From Bacteroidota bacterium (GTDB taxonomy: Bacteria > Bacteroidota > Bacteroidia > Chitinophagales > Chitinophagaceae): a stretch of 64,000 nucleotides of DNA. The translations under genes and the position numbers were made by a program. Position 1 is the stretch's first letter. Each line of letters starts with the position of its first letter. Positions 8,233 to 17,345 of this stretch are shown one piece after another. The DNA lies in NCBI GenBank assembly GCA_023386555.1, contig JAEWJK010000011.1, positions 62,001 through 126,000 on the forward strand. Direction: 5' to 3'. The notes under the pieces were generated by a model. The model saw nothing but the letters and a program-made list of their open reading frames with translations. It was not told the DNA's origin and searched no databases.

Positions 8233-10716
8233 TTATGCAGCAACCGATAGATCGGCTTTTGCTTCTTGTACAACTTCAATTACTGGTCCAACTTCTACTT
8301 GTTGTGCTACATCCATCTGTACCACTTTCACCTGATTTTGTAGAATTGATGCAATAGTTGATGCTGCATAATTCAATCGATCTGCTGTTTCAAAATAAGG
8401 CAAACCAAAACGAAGAATATTGAATGTATGACCATCGTGTTTGCTACCAATGATACATTTACAATGAATACCTTTTTCGTTCAATTCGTTATACAACTCG
8501 AAAGGATGATAATCAGTAAAAGCAATTGATAACATTGGTGCATTGATATTATCGTTTAAAATCTTATAGGAGATTTCTAACGACGCTAGCACATCTTCTA
8601 TTTTTTTCCTGAATGTTTCTGAGAGATGAGATGAACGTTTGTATACGATATCTTTTCCAACTTGTTGGTAAAGTTTCAATGCTTCCAAAAGTTCAGCATA
8701 CATCACAAAATCCTGTCCTCCCTGTAAGCTCATGCCATCCATGTTTGGTTCTTGCGATAAGCCCATACCATTCCAGAAAAAACCTTTTATCCATTGATGG
8801 AACTCTTCTTTCACCCATGTGAATCCGCTTCCATGTGGTCCAAATAACCATTTATGTGAACTCCCGATAATAACATCAGCAATATCAAACGGAATATCAT
8901 ATAAACCCAATGACTGCGTTACATCCAATATTACCTTACACCCAGGAATCATTTTCTTAGTGACCTGGCAAAATGTTTCATATGGAGAGAAGTTGCTGTT
9001 GGAATAATAAACATGTGATATGAAAGCCACATCCGGTTGAATCTTAGTCACCAGTTCTTTGAAAGCTTCTTTATCATTCAAAACCTCATCTTCAATATAA
9101 AAAACTTCGTATTCAGGCAGTTTTTCAAACACCCCAATTCCACCAGGATGTTCATGTGTAGAGGTAATAACTTTGTAAGGAGCTTTCTTCTCGTTATTAA
9201 AAGCCCTTAACATTGATAAGGCCAGCAGGTTCATTGTTTGAGAAGTAGCATTTGCTACCATTAAATTATAACCACTGCTTGGCCATAATTCATTACACAG
9301 TTTATTAATCTCGGAAAGCTTTTTTCTTCCATGTTCGTACATTCCGATAGGGTTGCCTTCAATTGTGTTCAGCACAGAACTATCAAGACGAACATTTTTA
9401 ACTGCTGCCGAAACGGTTCCTAGTGTGCCTGGATTTAAGTTGATCCTATCTGTTTTAAAGTTCTTTTCACGGAAAGTTCTCCATTCAGATTCATTAGTAA
9501 TTGCATCTGTTGATTCAGCTGTTGATTCTTCAACAAACTGACCTTTGAATGCATGAATATGATGAGTGAATACATGATTGTGTATTCTTTGTCTGTGTTT
9601 TACAATGATGCCTAATGTTTCACTTATCACATCATTGATAGATGTTGCAGCAAGATTATCATCAATATGCTGTGTCATCACTTTGATATCATGTTTTACC
9701 GCAGCACTTTCGCTTCTGGGATCAAATACATGATTAATGGTAACATCATAACCCAAAGGTTCTGCTAGACTTTTTACATTTTCAGCCAATTCGTTTATTG
9801 TACAGTTTGCTTTTGTAACATGATTCACCACTACATGCTGTCCTGCTTCAGGTCTTGTACCTGCTATCATTTCAAGAGAATTGACTGCATCTTTCATTGG
9901 CATGATGCCGGTTGTTTGATTTCCTTTTCCATACACGGTTAAAGGATGACCTGCAACTGCCTGGGTGAGGAACCTGTTTACAACAGTTCCAAAAATATCA
10001 TCATAATCAAAACGGGTATAGAGATCTTCACAGTTCACCATTTCATCAGTGTATACACCAAACAAAGTAGATTGCATAACTTCTGTGATACGAAGACCCC
10101 ATTTGCGGCAGGCCATTGAAAGATAGTTACTGTCGTTTATCTTAGAGATGTGATATACATCATCTGATTGTCTTGGAAAAGGTAATGGGCTTACTGCTTT
10201 TTTGCCATTAAATTCTGGATAGAAATAACCTTCGGCAATATCAATACCACCACTCGTAGCATACTCACCCATTGAACCCATCTTGATGATGTGAGCTTCA
10301 GGCACATGCTTACGAACTGCCCAAAGCAGTCTCATGTTATTTCCTTCGTTATTATTTATAGTATAAAGCGATTCAGCTAATCCCAGCATTGAATAAGGTG
10401 CTGAGCATTGCTGTGCCATATGATAAATTGTATGAGGCTTTTCAGTTTTGATAAGATCTTCGAGTGCATCTGAATTTACATCCATATACATGTAATGCAG
10501 ATTGTCTTTACCATAGATGTCTTTATATGCTGCGATTCTTTTTGAAAGACGAGCTATAGGAAGCAAACTGTCTGATCCAACTTTACAAACAGTATTTCTT
10601 CTCCATTCATTATCTACTATTATGATCTTTGTGTTTGGACGAGTAACAGCAAGTTTTAAAGCAATTGGCCATCCATAATAGCCATCTCCTCCCAGTACGA
10701 GTATTGTTTCTTTCAT
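8233..10716 (-). CDS. Fusion: UDP-sulfoquinovose synthase (SQD1)-like domain + class V PLP-dependent domain
   Basis: 827 aa. Residues 1 to about 390 are an extended SDR domain closely resembling plant and bacterial SQD1: GGDGYYGW (9-16), QQCSAPYSM (102-110), MGSMGEYA, YHISK (Tyr188, Lys192), and GHPLTVYGKGNQTTG (257-270). The SQD1 catalytic Thr of GTMGEYG is Ser148 here. Residues about 415-795 form a fold-type I class V aminotransferase/cysteine-desulfurase-like domain: NPGTLG, HEHPGG (521-526), ILDVTQS with cofactor Asp598, and the Schiff-base Lys622 in SSHKWLFGPHG. Cys752 and Cys754 lie in the region where desulfurases carry their active-site loop. SQD1 adds sulfite to UDP-glucose via NAD chemistry; the PLP half might supply sulfite or an amino group. 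Both halves look intact. The joint function is not known to me. Confidence 0.85.
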   Translation of the reverse strand: MKETILVLGGDGYYGWPIALKLAVTRPNTKIIIVDNEWRRNTVCKVGSDSLLPIARLSKRIAAYKDIYGKDNLHYMYMDVNSDALEDLIKTEKPHTIYHMAQQCSAPYSMLGLAESLYTINNNEGNNMRLLWAVRKHVPEAHIIKMGSMGEYATSGGIDIAEGYFYPEFNGKKAVSPLPFPRQSDDVYHISKINDSNYLSMACRKWGLRITEVMQSTLFGVYTDEMVNCEDLYTRFDYDDIFGTVVNRFLTQAVAGHPLTVYGKGNQTTGIMPMKDAVNSLEMIAGTRPEAGQHVVVNHVTKANCTINELAENVKSLAEPLGYDVTINHVFDPRSESAAVKHDIKVMTQHIDDNLAATSINDVISETLGIIVKHRQRIHNHVFTHHIHAFKGQFVEESTAESTDAITNESEWRTFREKNFKTDRINLNPGTLGTVSAAVKNVRLDSSVLNTIEGNPIGMYEHGRKKLSEINKLCNELWPSSGYNLMVANATSQTMNLLALSMLRAFNNEKKAPYKVITSTHEHPGGIGVFEKLPEYEVFYIEDEVLNDKEAFKELVTKIQPDVAFISHVYYSNSNFSPYETFCQVTKKMIPGCKVILDVTQSLGLYDIPFDIADVIIGSSHKWLFGPHGSGFTWVKEEFHQWIKGFFWNGMGLSQEPNMDGMSLQGGQDFVMYAELLEALKLYQQVGKDIVYKRSSHLSETFRKKIEDVLASLEISYKILNDNINAPMLSIAFTDYHPFELYNELNEKGIHCKCIIGSKHDGHTFNILRFGLPYFETADRLNYAASTIASILQNQVKVVQMDVAQQVEVGPVIEVVQEAKADLSVAA

Positions 10717-11058
10717 ATCTAGTTCCCTTTTTAATGTTAATGCCTACCTTTTAGTGTTATTTCCTTTCTTTAACTTATTATTCAAACTCTATACCTATGC
10801 CAAATAATTTGATATCCTTGGCTTGTATATAGACTTTCGTAGTAGTTTAAAAATTTTCTTTTAAACTGTAAATGAAATCATTACAGCAGCTATTAGTTTT
10901 TTAAAAAAAAATTGATTTATTGAAAAACTTCTTTTTATTACTGAAGTGATCGTTTATAAATTGTGGAAGCAGCTTTATAATGTATTGCATAAGCAACAAA
11001 AAGCGATCGTTGTTTGATTCTGAAATACCTAAAAAGACAAAGTGTGTGGTGTTCATAA
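10717..11058. other. Gene-free AT-rich region upstream of the fusion gene
   Basis: 342 bases with no convincing open frame or structured RNA. It presumably holds the promoter of the minus-strand carbohydrate cluster. A loose minus-strand TTTG/TA-rich pattern near 10783-10804 has wrong spacing, so I do not call a promoter. Confidence 0.5.
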
Positions 11059-11088
11059 AAAAAGTCCTGCCTTTCAGCAGGACTTTTT
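11059..11088. terminator. Rho-independent terminator downstream of the T9SS fragment
   Basis: A 12-bp perfect stem (AAAAAGTCCTGC/GCAGGACTTTTT) around a 6-base loop, with A and T tracts built into both arms. It lies 20 bases after the stop of the minus-strand T9SS remnant and works in either direction. Confidence 0.9.
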
Positions 11089-11107
11089 ACTATTTGTCTT
11101 CACAGTA

Positions 11108-11640
11108 TTAGTTGGCTTTTATTCCTTGTATTACTTTCCTGTTCTCTCCCTGTATCACTTCCACGAAGTAAGTGCCATTGATATAATTACTTCCAAACCT
11201 GTACATGTCTTCGACTGAGCCTCTCTGCGTTTCTATCATCTTACCCAATGCATTCATCACTCTTACTGTTACAGATGTTTTCCTGTCACTGCTCAATACC
11301 TGCAGCATGAAGTAATTAGTGGTTGGGTTCGGACTTAGTTTCACCGTTAAACCTTCATCTGTTTTTACCTCTGTGTTAACAGGAGCTTTGCTGTAAGTTG
11401 GTGCAGTACATTGTACCACTTCACACTTACCTAACCTGTCTGTTGCATGACCTGATGGACCAATATGTGATGGCACTGCATTCACACTGATCTCAAGGGT
11501 ATTGCTGTTTCCAGGATTACCCGGAGGCACATGGCATACATACACTTCTTACCATCCCATGATCCGTTCTTAGAAGGCACCCTTATATCCATTACACAGA
11601 TGGTGATTGAACAGGTAGTGGTACAACCATATACATGCCA
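11108..11640 (-). pseudogene. 3' remnant of a T9SS-exported surface protein (frameshifted)
   Basis: Reading the minus strand, residues from about 11640 give an extracellular-protein tail (GCTTTCSITICVMD, SWDGKK). One base appears to be missing near 11546, because the motif expected as DGKKVYVCHVPPG is split between two frames. It continues as YVCHVPPGNPGN and VNAVPSHIGPSGHATD, then a linker and a type A sorting domain (KLSPNPTTNYFMLQVLS, later INGTYFVEVIQG). An upstream stop (TAG at 11641-11643) and a junction with plus-strand HYR sequence show it has no N-terminal body. Residual expression from a GTG at 11545 is possible but the fragment lacks a signal peptide. Confidence 0.75.
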
Positions 11641-11642
11641 CT

Positions 11643-12014
11643 ACTATAAGAATAGATGGTCCTGCAAGTGGTTCAATATTCCCTATCGGAGTAACAACTA
11701 TTACTTACGAAGTAACTGACGCTGCAGGACTGAAAGCACAATGTTCATTTACTGTAACAGTAGTAGGTGTACCACCATCAATTGTTTGCCCTGCTAACAT
11801 TGTTGTAGAAAATACAACAGGGGCATGTGGAACGAATGTGAACTTTGCAGCTACAGAAACAACTGCCATACCGGCTTCAACAATCACTTACAGTCTTCAG
11901 CCGGGAAGTTTCTTCCCTGTTGGAACGACTACGGTAACTGCAACTGCAACTAATCCTGTGGGCACTTCACTTACGCATATAACAGTAGTTTGGTTAAGCC
12001 ATGCAATAGCATAG
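11643..12014 (+). pseudogene. HYR-domain fragment of a surface adhesin
   Basis: The plus-strand frame from 11643 to the TAG at 12012-12014 translates to two partial HYR (hyalin) repeats: DGPASGSIFPIGVTTITYEV, then CSFTVTVVGVPPSIVCPANI, then GSFFPVGTTTVTATATNPVG. There is no start codon, signal peptide or downstream sorting domain on this strand. The T9SS tail that would be expected after such repeats lies on the opposite strand, head-to-head, with the junction between about 11640 and 11650. This looks like an inversion or rearrangement relic of one gene, or of two neighbouring paralogues. Confidence 0.75.
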
Positions 12015-12322
12015 CGATATAGATAAGAATTACAATGACGAAATAAGTAGTGTAATCAGATGGTCAGCAGGAATGGGCACTTTCTCTTTGTCTTATCGGA
12101 AATCGTAGGCAAGTATCACTGACAAAAAGCTCATTTCATAAGTTTCACGTAGGTTATGAAGCACAAGTTTAGGTTAAAAAAAATAAAGAAAGAATTTTTT
12201 CCGTATTTTTTTAAAAACGGATTTGAGATAAAATACCTTGAAGTCTCTTATATCTGTTCCTCACATTTAAGCATATGCTTATATTTATTAATTCTATTGT
12301 TAACATTAAGTAGCTAATACTA
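12015..12322. other. Gene-free leader region of the purine operon
   Basis: 308 bases without an open frame. The 3' part is very AT-rich and contains the 14-bp palindrome at 12268-12281 and a TATATTTA box at 12280-12287. The upstream part looks like unconstrained sequence left by the decayed adhesin locus. Confidence 0.5.
12268..12281. promoter_or_regulatory. 14-bp perfect palindrome, candidate operator of the purine operon
   Basis: TAAGCATATGCTTA is a perfect inverted repeat ending 41 bases before the xdhA start codon. It overlaps a -7-like TATATTTA box. Position and symmetry fit a repressor or activator dimer site for purine-responsive control; the binding protein is not identifiable here. 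Confidence 0.5.
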
Positions 12323-13732
12323 ATGGTTCATTTTATTCTTAATGATCAAAAGGTAAGCGTCAATCTTCCTGATGGAAGTACGGTGTTAGACTATGTGCGT
12401 TATCATAAACGACTACATGGAACAAAGATTGGTTGTCGTGAAGGTGATTGTGGTGCATGTACGATATTGGTTGGAAGTATTGTAAATGAAAAACTAGTGT
12501 ATAGTTCTGCAACAAGTTGCCTGATGCCTATTGCAAATGCCCATGCAAAACATATTGTAACAGTTGAGGGAATTAATATGGATCAGCTTTCACCTGTTCA
12601 AAAAGCAATGGCAGATACTAATGGCACTCAATGTGGTTTCTGCACTCCAGGTTTCATAATGAGTCTTACCGGGTTTTTATTAAATGAAAAAAGCCATACT
12701 TATGAGCAAGCTATTGCATCAATAGATGGAAATATTTGCAGGTGTACAGGTTATAAATCTATTGAACGGGCATCATCAATCATCACCAAAGCAGCAGCTA
12801 ATAAATCGAAAGACAACACTATCACATGGTTGGCTGATAACAATTTTATTCCTTCTTATTTTGTGAATGTTCGGGATAGATTAGACGCTTTGCAATCTTC
12901 TTCCAACGATATTAATGAAGTTAAAGATTTAGTGATTGGAGGTGGTACTGATCTTATCGTTCAGAGAGCTCTGAAGGTAAAACGTTCTTCTGTTCAACCA
13001 ATGATGGAAGACAAAGCATTAAAAGAAATATCAGTAACAAATGATCGATGTATCATTGGTGCTTCAGTAACTGTTTCTGAATTTGCTGAATCAGCAACTA
13101 TACAAAACATATTTCCTCGCTTAGCTAATTATAAAAAGTTGGTTTCATCTACACCCATTCGAAACATGGCTACGCTTGCAGGAAATTTTGTTAATGCCTC
13201 TCCTATTGGCGATATGACTGTTTTTTTCCTGGCATTAGACGCAGATATTATTTTAAAAAGCAAATCATCATCCAGGCAAATCAAGCTGAAGGATTTTTAT
13301 TTAGGATATAAACAATTAGATAAAAAGGTTGATGAAGTTATCAGCCATATCTTATTTAAGATACCACTAAATAATACATTTCATTTCGAAAAAGTAAGTA
13401 AACGTACTCATCTTGATATTGCCAGTGTAAATACAGCTTGCCAATTACAAATGAAAGAAAATGGCACTGTACATAAAATCCATTTGTCTGCAGGTGGTGT
13501 TGCTCCTATTCCTAAATACTTATCACAGACATCAGATTTTCTTAATAGGAAATTACTCACCCAGGAAAATATCGAACAAGCTTTAAACATCATGGATAGT
13601 GAAATATCTCCAATAAGTGATGCAAGAGGAAGTGCAGATTACAAACGTCTGTTATTGCGACAACTGGTACTATCACATTTCATCACCTTAACCGGAAATA
13701 AAGAGTTGATAAGAAAAATGATACCAGCATGA
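12323..13732 (+). CDS. xdhA: Xanthine dehydrogenase small subunit (2Fe-2S and FAD)
   Basis: 469 aa. The N-terminal plant-ferredoxin-type cluster uses Cys38, Cys43, Cys46 and Cys66 (KIGCREGDCGACTILVG). The second [2Fe-2S] domain uses Cys104, Cys107, Cys139 and Cys141 (CGFCTPGF, CRCTGYKS). The FAD domain follows from about residue 185, with IGGGTDLIVQ and ATLAGNFVNASPIGDM. It passes electrons from the molybdenum subunit to NAD or another acceptor. It is the first gene of an 11-gene operon and overlaps xdhB by four bases. Confidence 0.95.
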   Translation: MVHFILNDQKVSVNLPDGSTVLDYVRYHKRLHGTKIGCREGDCGACTILVGSIVNEKLVYSSATSCLMPIANAHAKHIVTVEGINMDQLSPVQKAMADTNGTQCGFCTPGFIMSLTGFLLNEKSHTYEQAIASIDGNICRCTGYKSIERASSIITKAAANKSKDNTITWLADNNFIPSYFVNVRDRLDALQSSSNDINEVKDLVIGGGTDLIVQRALKVKRSSVQPMMEDKALKEISVTNDRCIIGASVTVSEFAESATIQNIFPRLANYKKLVSSTPIRNMATLAGNFVNASPIGDMTVFFLALDADIILKSKSSSRQIKLKDFYLGYKQLDKKVDEVISHILFKIPLNNTFHFEKVSKRTHLDIASVNTACQLQMKENGTVHKIHLSAGGVAPIPKYLSQTSDFLNRKLLTQENIEQALNIMDSEISPISDARGSADYKRLLLRQLVLSHFITLTGNKELIRKMIPA

Positions 13733-16017
13733 TCAGTTCAAACGAACATAATAACAACATCAATAACATAGATGCTGCAGGTCATGTTACAGGCCGATCC
13801 GTTTATACTGATGATCATCCTTTGTTAGAAGGAACATTGTTTGCAAAGATCTTCGACTCACCTCATGCTCATGGTGTCATAAAAAATATTGATTACACTA
13901 AAGCAGCATCTTTAGAGGGTGTGATAAAAATATTTTCAGCCAAAGATATTCCTGGTGCTAATCAAATTGGAGGTATCATTCCTGACGAACCTTTAATGGC
14001 AGAGACTGAAGTGATATTCCGAGGGCAGCCCATTCTTTTAATTGTTGCAGAAAATGAAGACATAGCGGAAGATGCATTTCATCTTATCAAGGTAGAAATA
14101 GAACCTTTGGAGATCATTACAGATCCTAAGATTGCTTTCGCTAAGGGTCAACTGTTATGTAAGTCGAGACAATTTACTAAAGGAAATACAACTGAAGCTT
14201 TTGCATCCTGCAAATATATTTTTCAAGGAGAAGCAGAAACAGGTGGACAGGAACATCTTTATTTAGAAACACAAGGTGCTTATGCTTTTCCTGCTGAACA
14301 GGATAAAGTAAAGATCATTTCATCAACACAAGGTCTAAGACATGTACAGGAAACTGTTGCCCATGTACTTGGTGTGGGCATGCATTCCGTTGAAGTGGAT
14401 ACTACAAGATTAGGTGGTGGTTTTGGTGGTAAAGAAGATCAGGCTGCAATGTGGGCATCAATGGCTGCATTGGCTGCATACAAATTAAAGTGTCCTGTAA
14501 AATGTATGCCGCATAGAATGGAAGATATGCGAATGACAGGCAAAAGAAATCCTTACAAAAGCGATTATAAAATTGGATTTGATGCAGACTTGAAGATCAT
14601 TGCTTATGAAGCAACCTATTACCAAAATGGAGGTGCTGCTGCAGATCTTTCTCCAGCCATTCTTGAAAGAACATTATTTCATGGAACAAATAGTTATGAT
14701 GTAGCCAATGCATTGCTGACAGCTCATTCATGCAAAACAAATTTACCTCCCAACACAGCTTTCAGAGGATTTGGAGGTCCGCAAGGAATGTTTGTTATTG
14801 AATCTGCGATTGATCATGCTGCAAAAGAATTAGGAGTTGATAAACACATCATTCAGCAAAAAAACCTGTTGAAGAATGGAAGTGAATTTCCATATGGCCA
14901 GAAGATCACTACTTCTCATGCAGAAGAATGTTGGAATGAAACATTAAGTCGTTATAAAGCAGACGAAGTAATAAAAGAGATTAAAAACTTCAATCAACAT
15001 AATGATCTTACAAAGAAAGGTTTTGCGATGATGCCTGTTTGTTTTGGTATTTCATTTACCAACACTATGATGAACCAGGCAAGAGCATTAGTGCATGTGT
15101 ATTGGGATGGAAGTGTAAGTGTAAGTACCGGTGCTGTTGAAATGGGACAAGGTGTTAATACAAAAATGTTACAGGTAGCAGCATCTGCGTTTGGCATTTC
15201 CAGAAATAGAATAAGAGTAGAAACTACTAATACTACAAGAGTAGCCAACACCTCACCTTCGGCTGCCTCTGCTACAGCTGATCTTAACGGTAAAGCTTTA
15301 CTGAACGCTTGTGAACAGATAACTGAACGTTTGCATATTGTAGCAAGACAAATGGTTGGAGCAAATGAAAATTCAAAAATATTAATAGATAATGAAACTG
15401 TTTTTATTGATGGAGTGATACAACCCATTAACTGGGAACAATTGGTTCGCCAGGCTTTTACTCAACGAATTAACCTAAGTGCAAAAGGGCATTACAGCAC
15501 TCCCGAAATTCATTTTGATAAATCGGTTGAGAAAGGACATCCTTTTGCATATCATACTTATGGCACTGCAATGATCATTGCTGTTGTTGATTGCCTGAGA
15601 GGAACATACGAAATAGAATCTGTTAATGTGGTGCATGACTTTGGTTCGTCGATCAATCGTTTAATAGATCTTGGTCAATGTGAAGGTGGAATTGTACAAG
15701 GCATTGGATGGATGACAATGGAAGAGGTGATATACAATACTGAAGGGAAATTATTATCAAACGCTTTATCTACTTACAAGATACCAGACATCTATTCAGT
15801 TCCGAAGGAGATTAATATTCATTTCCTGGAAACAGATGGACCTGAACTTGCTATCATGAGATCAAAAGCTGTAGGTGAACCTCCATTAATGTATGGCATT
15901 GGTGCATATTTCGCCATTCGTGAAGGAATTTTAGCTTTCAATCCCAATGCAACCATTCCTTATTCGGCACCCATCACACCCGAAAAAGTATTAATGGCTT
16001 TATACAACAAGCAATGA
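13729..16017 (+). CDS. xdhB: Xanthine dehydrogenase large subunit (molybdopterin cofactor)
   Basis: 762 aa, the Mo-binding catalytic subunit that hydroxylates hypoxanthine and xanthine to urate. Typical segments: GGQEHLYLE, RLGGGFGGKEDQA, NTAFRGFGGPQG (molybdopterin contact and the substrate-site Arg region), GAVEMGQGVNTKM, and the C-terminal AVGEPPLMYGIG with catalytic base Glu717. The length matches separate-subunit bacterial XdhB. It overlaps its neighbours by four bases on both sides. Confidence 0.95.
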   Translation: MISSNEHNNNINNIDAAGHVTGRSVYTDDHPLLEGTLFAKIFDSPHAHGVIKNIDYTKAASLEGVIKIFSAKDIPGANQIGGIIPDEPLMAETEVIFRGQPILLIVAENEDIAEDAFHLIKVEIEPLEIITDPKIAFAKGQLLCKSRQFTKGNTTEAFASCKYIFQGEAETGGQEHLYLETQGAYAFPAEQDKVKIISSTQGLRHVQETVAHVLGVGMHSVEVDTTRLGGGFGGKEDQAAMWASMAALAAYKLKCPVKCMPHRMEDMRMTGKRNPYKSDYKIGFDADLKIIAYEATYYQNGGAAADLSPAILERTLFHGTNSYDVANALLTAHSCKTNLPPNTAFRGFGGPQGMFVIESAIDHAAKELGVDKHIIQQKNLLKNGSEFPYGQKITTSHAEECWNETLSRYKADEVIKEIKNFNQHNDLTKKGFAMMPVCFGISFTNTMMNQARALVHVYWDGSVSVSTGAVEMGQGVNTKMLQVAASAFGISRNRIRVETTNTTRVANTSPSAASATADLNGKALLNACEQITERLHIVARQMVGANENSKILIDNETVFIDGVIQPINWEQLVRQAFTQRINLSAKGHYSTPEIHFDKSVEKGHPFAYHTYGTAMIIAVVDCLRGTYEIESVNVVHDFGSSINRLIDLGQCEGGIVQGIGWMTMEEVIYNTEGKLLSNALSTYKIPDIYSVPKEINIHFLETDGPELAIMRSKAVGEPPLMYGIGAYFAIREGILAFNPNATIPYSAPITPEKVLMALYNKQ

Positions 16018-17345
16018 ATACAAAAGCAATTTACAGTAGCCGTTGCTGGATAGATAATTCTTTTAAAGAAGCTATTATATATTTTACTGATGTAATAGAA
16101 AAAATTATTATTGGTAAACCTGATAGTTTTACTAACATTCTAAATGTTGGTGATTCGATTATAATGCCAGGCATCATCGACATTCATGTTCATGTAAATG
16201 AACCTGGCAGAACTGATTGGGAAGGTTTCGATACAGCTACACAAGCTGCAGCTGCAGGTGGAATTACTACCATTATTGATATGCCCTTAAATGCAAGTCC
16301 TGTTACCACAACCTTACAGGCCTTCAATGAAAAACTTTCTGCATCCGAGAATAAACTAAACGTGAATGTTGGCTTTTATGGCGGAATAGTTCCGGGAAAT
16401 TTTTCAGACATAGATGAACTGATACAAGCAGGCGTCTATGGTTTCAAAGCATTTCTCACTCATTCAGGTATAGATGAATTTCCGAATGTAGCTGAAGCTG
16501 ATCTCAATGAAGTAATGCCAGTATTGGCTAAGCACAACATTCCTTTATTAGTTCATTGCGAGTTAAGTGATGATAAACATGGAGAAGAATTGAATGCTGA
16601 TCCCAGAAGCTACTCAGCATATCTCAAAAGCAGACCCAAAACTTGGGAAGACGAAGCTGTAAAGTTGATGATTAATCTTTGTAGGAAACATGATTGTGCT
16701 GTTCATATTGTACATGTGTCTTCATCAACTGCATTGACTTTAATTGAAGATGCCAAAAAAGAAAACTTGAAAATTACTGCTGAAACCTGTCCGCAATATT
16801 TATTATTCAATGCTGAAGATATCCCGAATGGCAGCACTATACATAAATGTGCTCCGCCAATTCGGGAAAAAGAAAACAATCAACAACTAAAAAATGCTTT
16901 ACAAACAGGAATACTTGATCTTATTGCCACAGATCATTCACCTGCACCTCCTTCATTGAAAGAAATTGCATCAGGTGATTTTAAAAAGGCCTGGGGTGGC
17001 ATTGCAGGCTTACAATTTCTACTTTCTGCAGGTTATACGGCATTGAATAATCAATTACCGATCGAAAGTTTTATTCCTTTAATTACATCCCGGCCAGCTA
17101 AAGTTTTAAACATAGAAAGAAAAGGGCTTATCAGACAAGGTTATGATGCTGATCTAACAATATGGAATCCTTCAGAAGATTTTATAGTAAAAGAATCAGA
17201 CATATTTCATAAACACAAAATAAGTCCTTATGTTAGTAAGGAGTTGAGTGGAAAAGTTCACCAGACTTATGTAAACGGAGAGCTTGTATTTGATAATGGC
17301 ATCATCACTAATAAAAACAAAGGCAAATGGCTTTTGAAAAAGTAA
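16014..17345 (+). CDS. allB: Allantoinase
   Basis: 443 aa, amidohydrolase superfamily; it opens the hydantoin ring of allantoin to allantoate. Metal-centre motifs are in order: DIHVHVNEPGRTDWEGF, the carbamylated-lysine segment GFKAFLTHSG, LLVHCELS, HIVHVSSS, and the Asp ligand in LIATDHSPAP. DHOase-like paralogues would lack the hydantoinase-type EPGRT-DWEGF combination, and the operon context settles the substrate. The 3' end overlaps the allantoicase gene by 19 bases. Confidence 0.93.
   Translation: MNTKAIYSSRCWIDNSFKEAIIYFTDVIEKIIIGKPDSFTNILNVGDSIIMPGIIDIHVHVNEPGRTDWEGFDTATQAAAAGGITTIIDMPLNASPVTTTLQAFNEKLSASENKLNVNVGFYGGIVPGNFSDIDELIQAGVYGFKAFLTHSGIDEFPNVAEADLNEVMPVLAKHNIPLLVHCELSDDKHGEELNADPRSYSAYLKSRPKTWEDEAVKLMINLCRKHDCAVHIVHVSSSTALTLIEDAKKENLKITAETCPQYLLFNAEDIPNGSTIHKCAPPIREKENNQQLKNALQTGILDLIATDHSPAPPSLKEIASGDFKKAWGGIAGLQFLLSAGYTALNNQLPIESFIPLITSRPAKVLNIERKGLIRQGYDADLTIWNPSEDFIVKESDIFHKHKISPYVSKELSGKVHQTYVNGELVFDNGIITNKNKGKWLLKK

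Noticed and set aside
10783..10804. Promoter for the SQD1-PLP gene
   Set aside because: TTTG and TA-rich elements occur but with 9-base spacing and a 3-base gap in the -7 box, so the match is poor.
11705..11887. Minus-strand open frame of 60 aa
   Set aside because: Antisense to the HYR repeat fragment, which has clear domain similarity on the plus strand.
10717..12322. Insertion sequence or integrase remnant causing the adhesin breakage
   Set aside because: No transposase or integrase motifs and no terminal inverted repeats were found in any frame here.
14994..15428. 144-aa minus-strand open frame within xdhB
   Set aside because: Shadow of the xanthine dehydrogenase large subunit; no domain, signal or spacing supports it.
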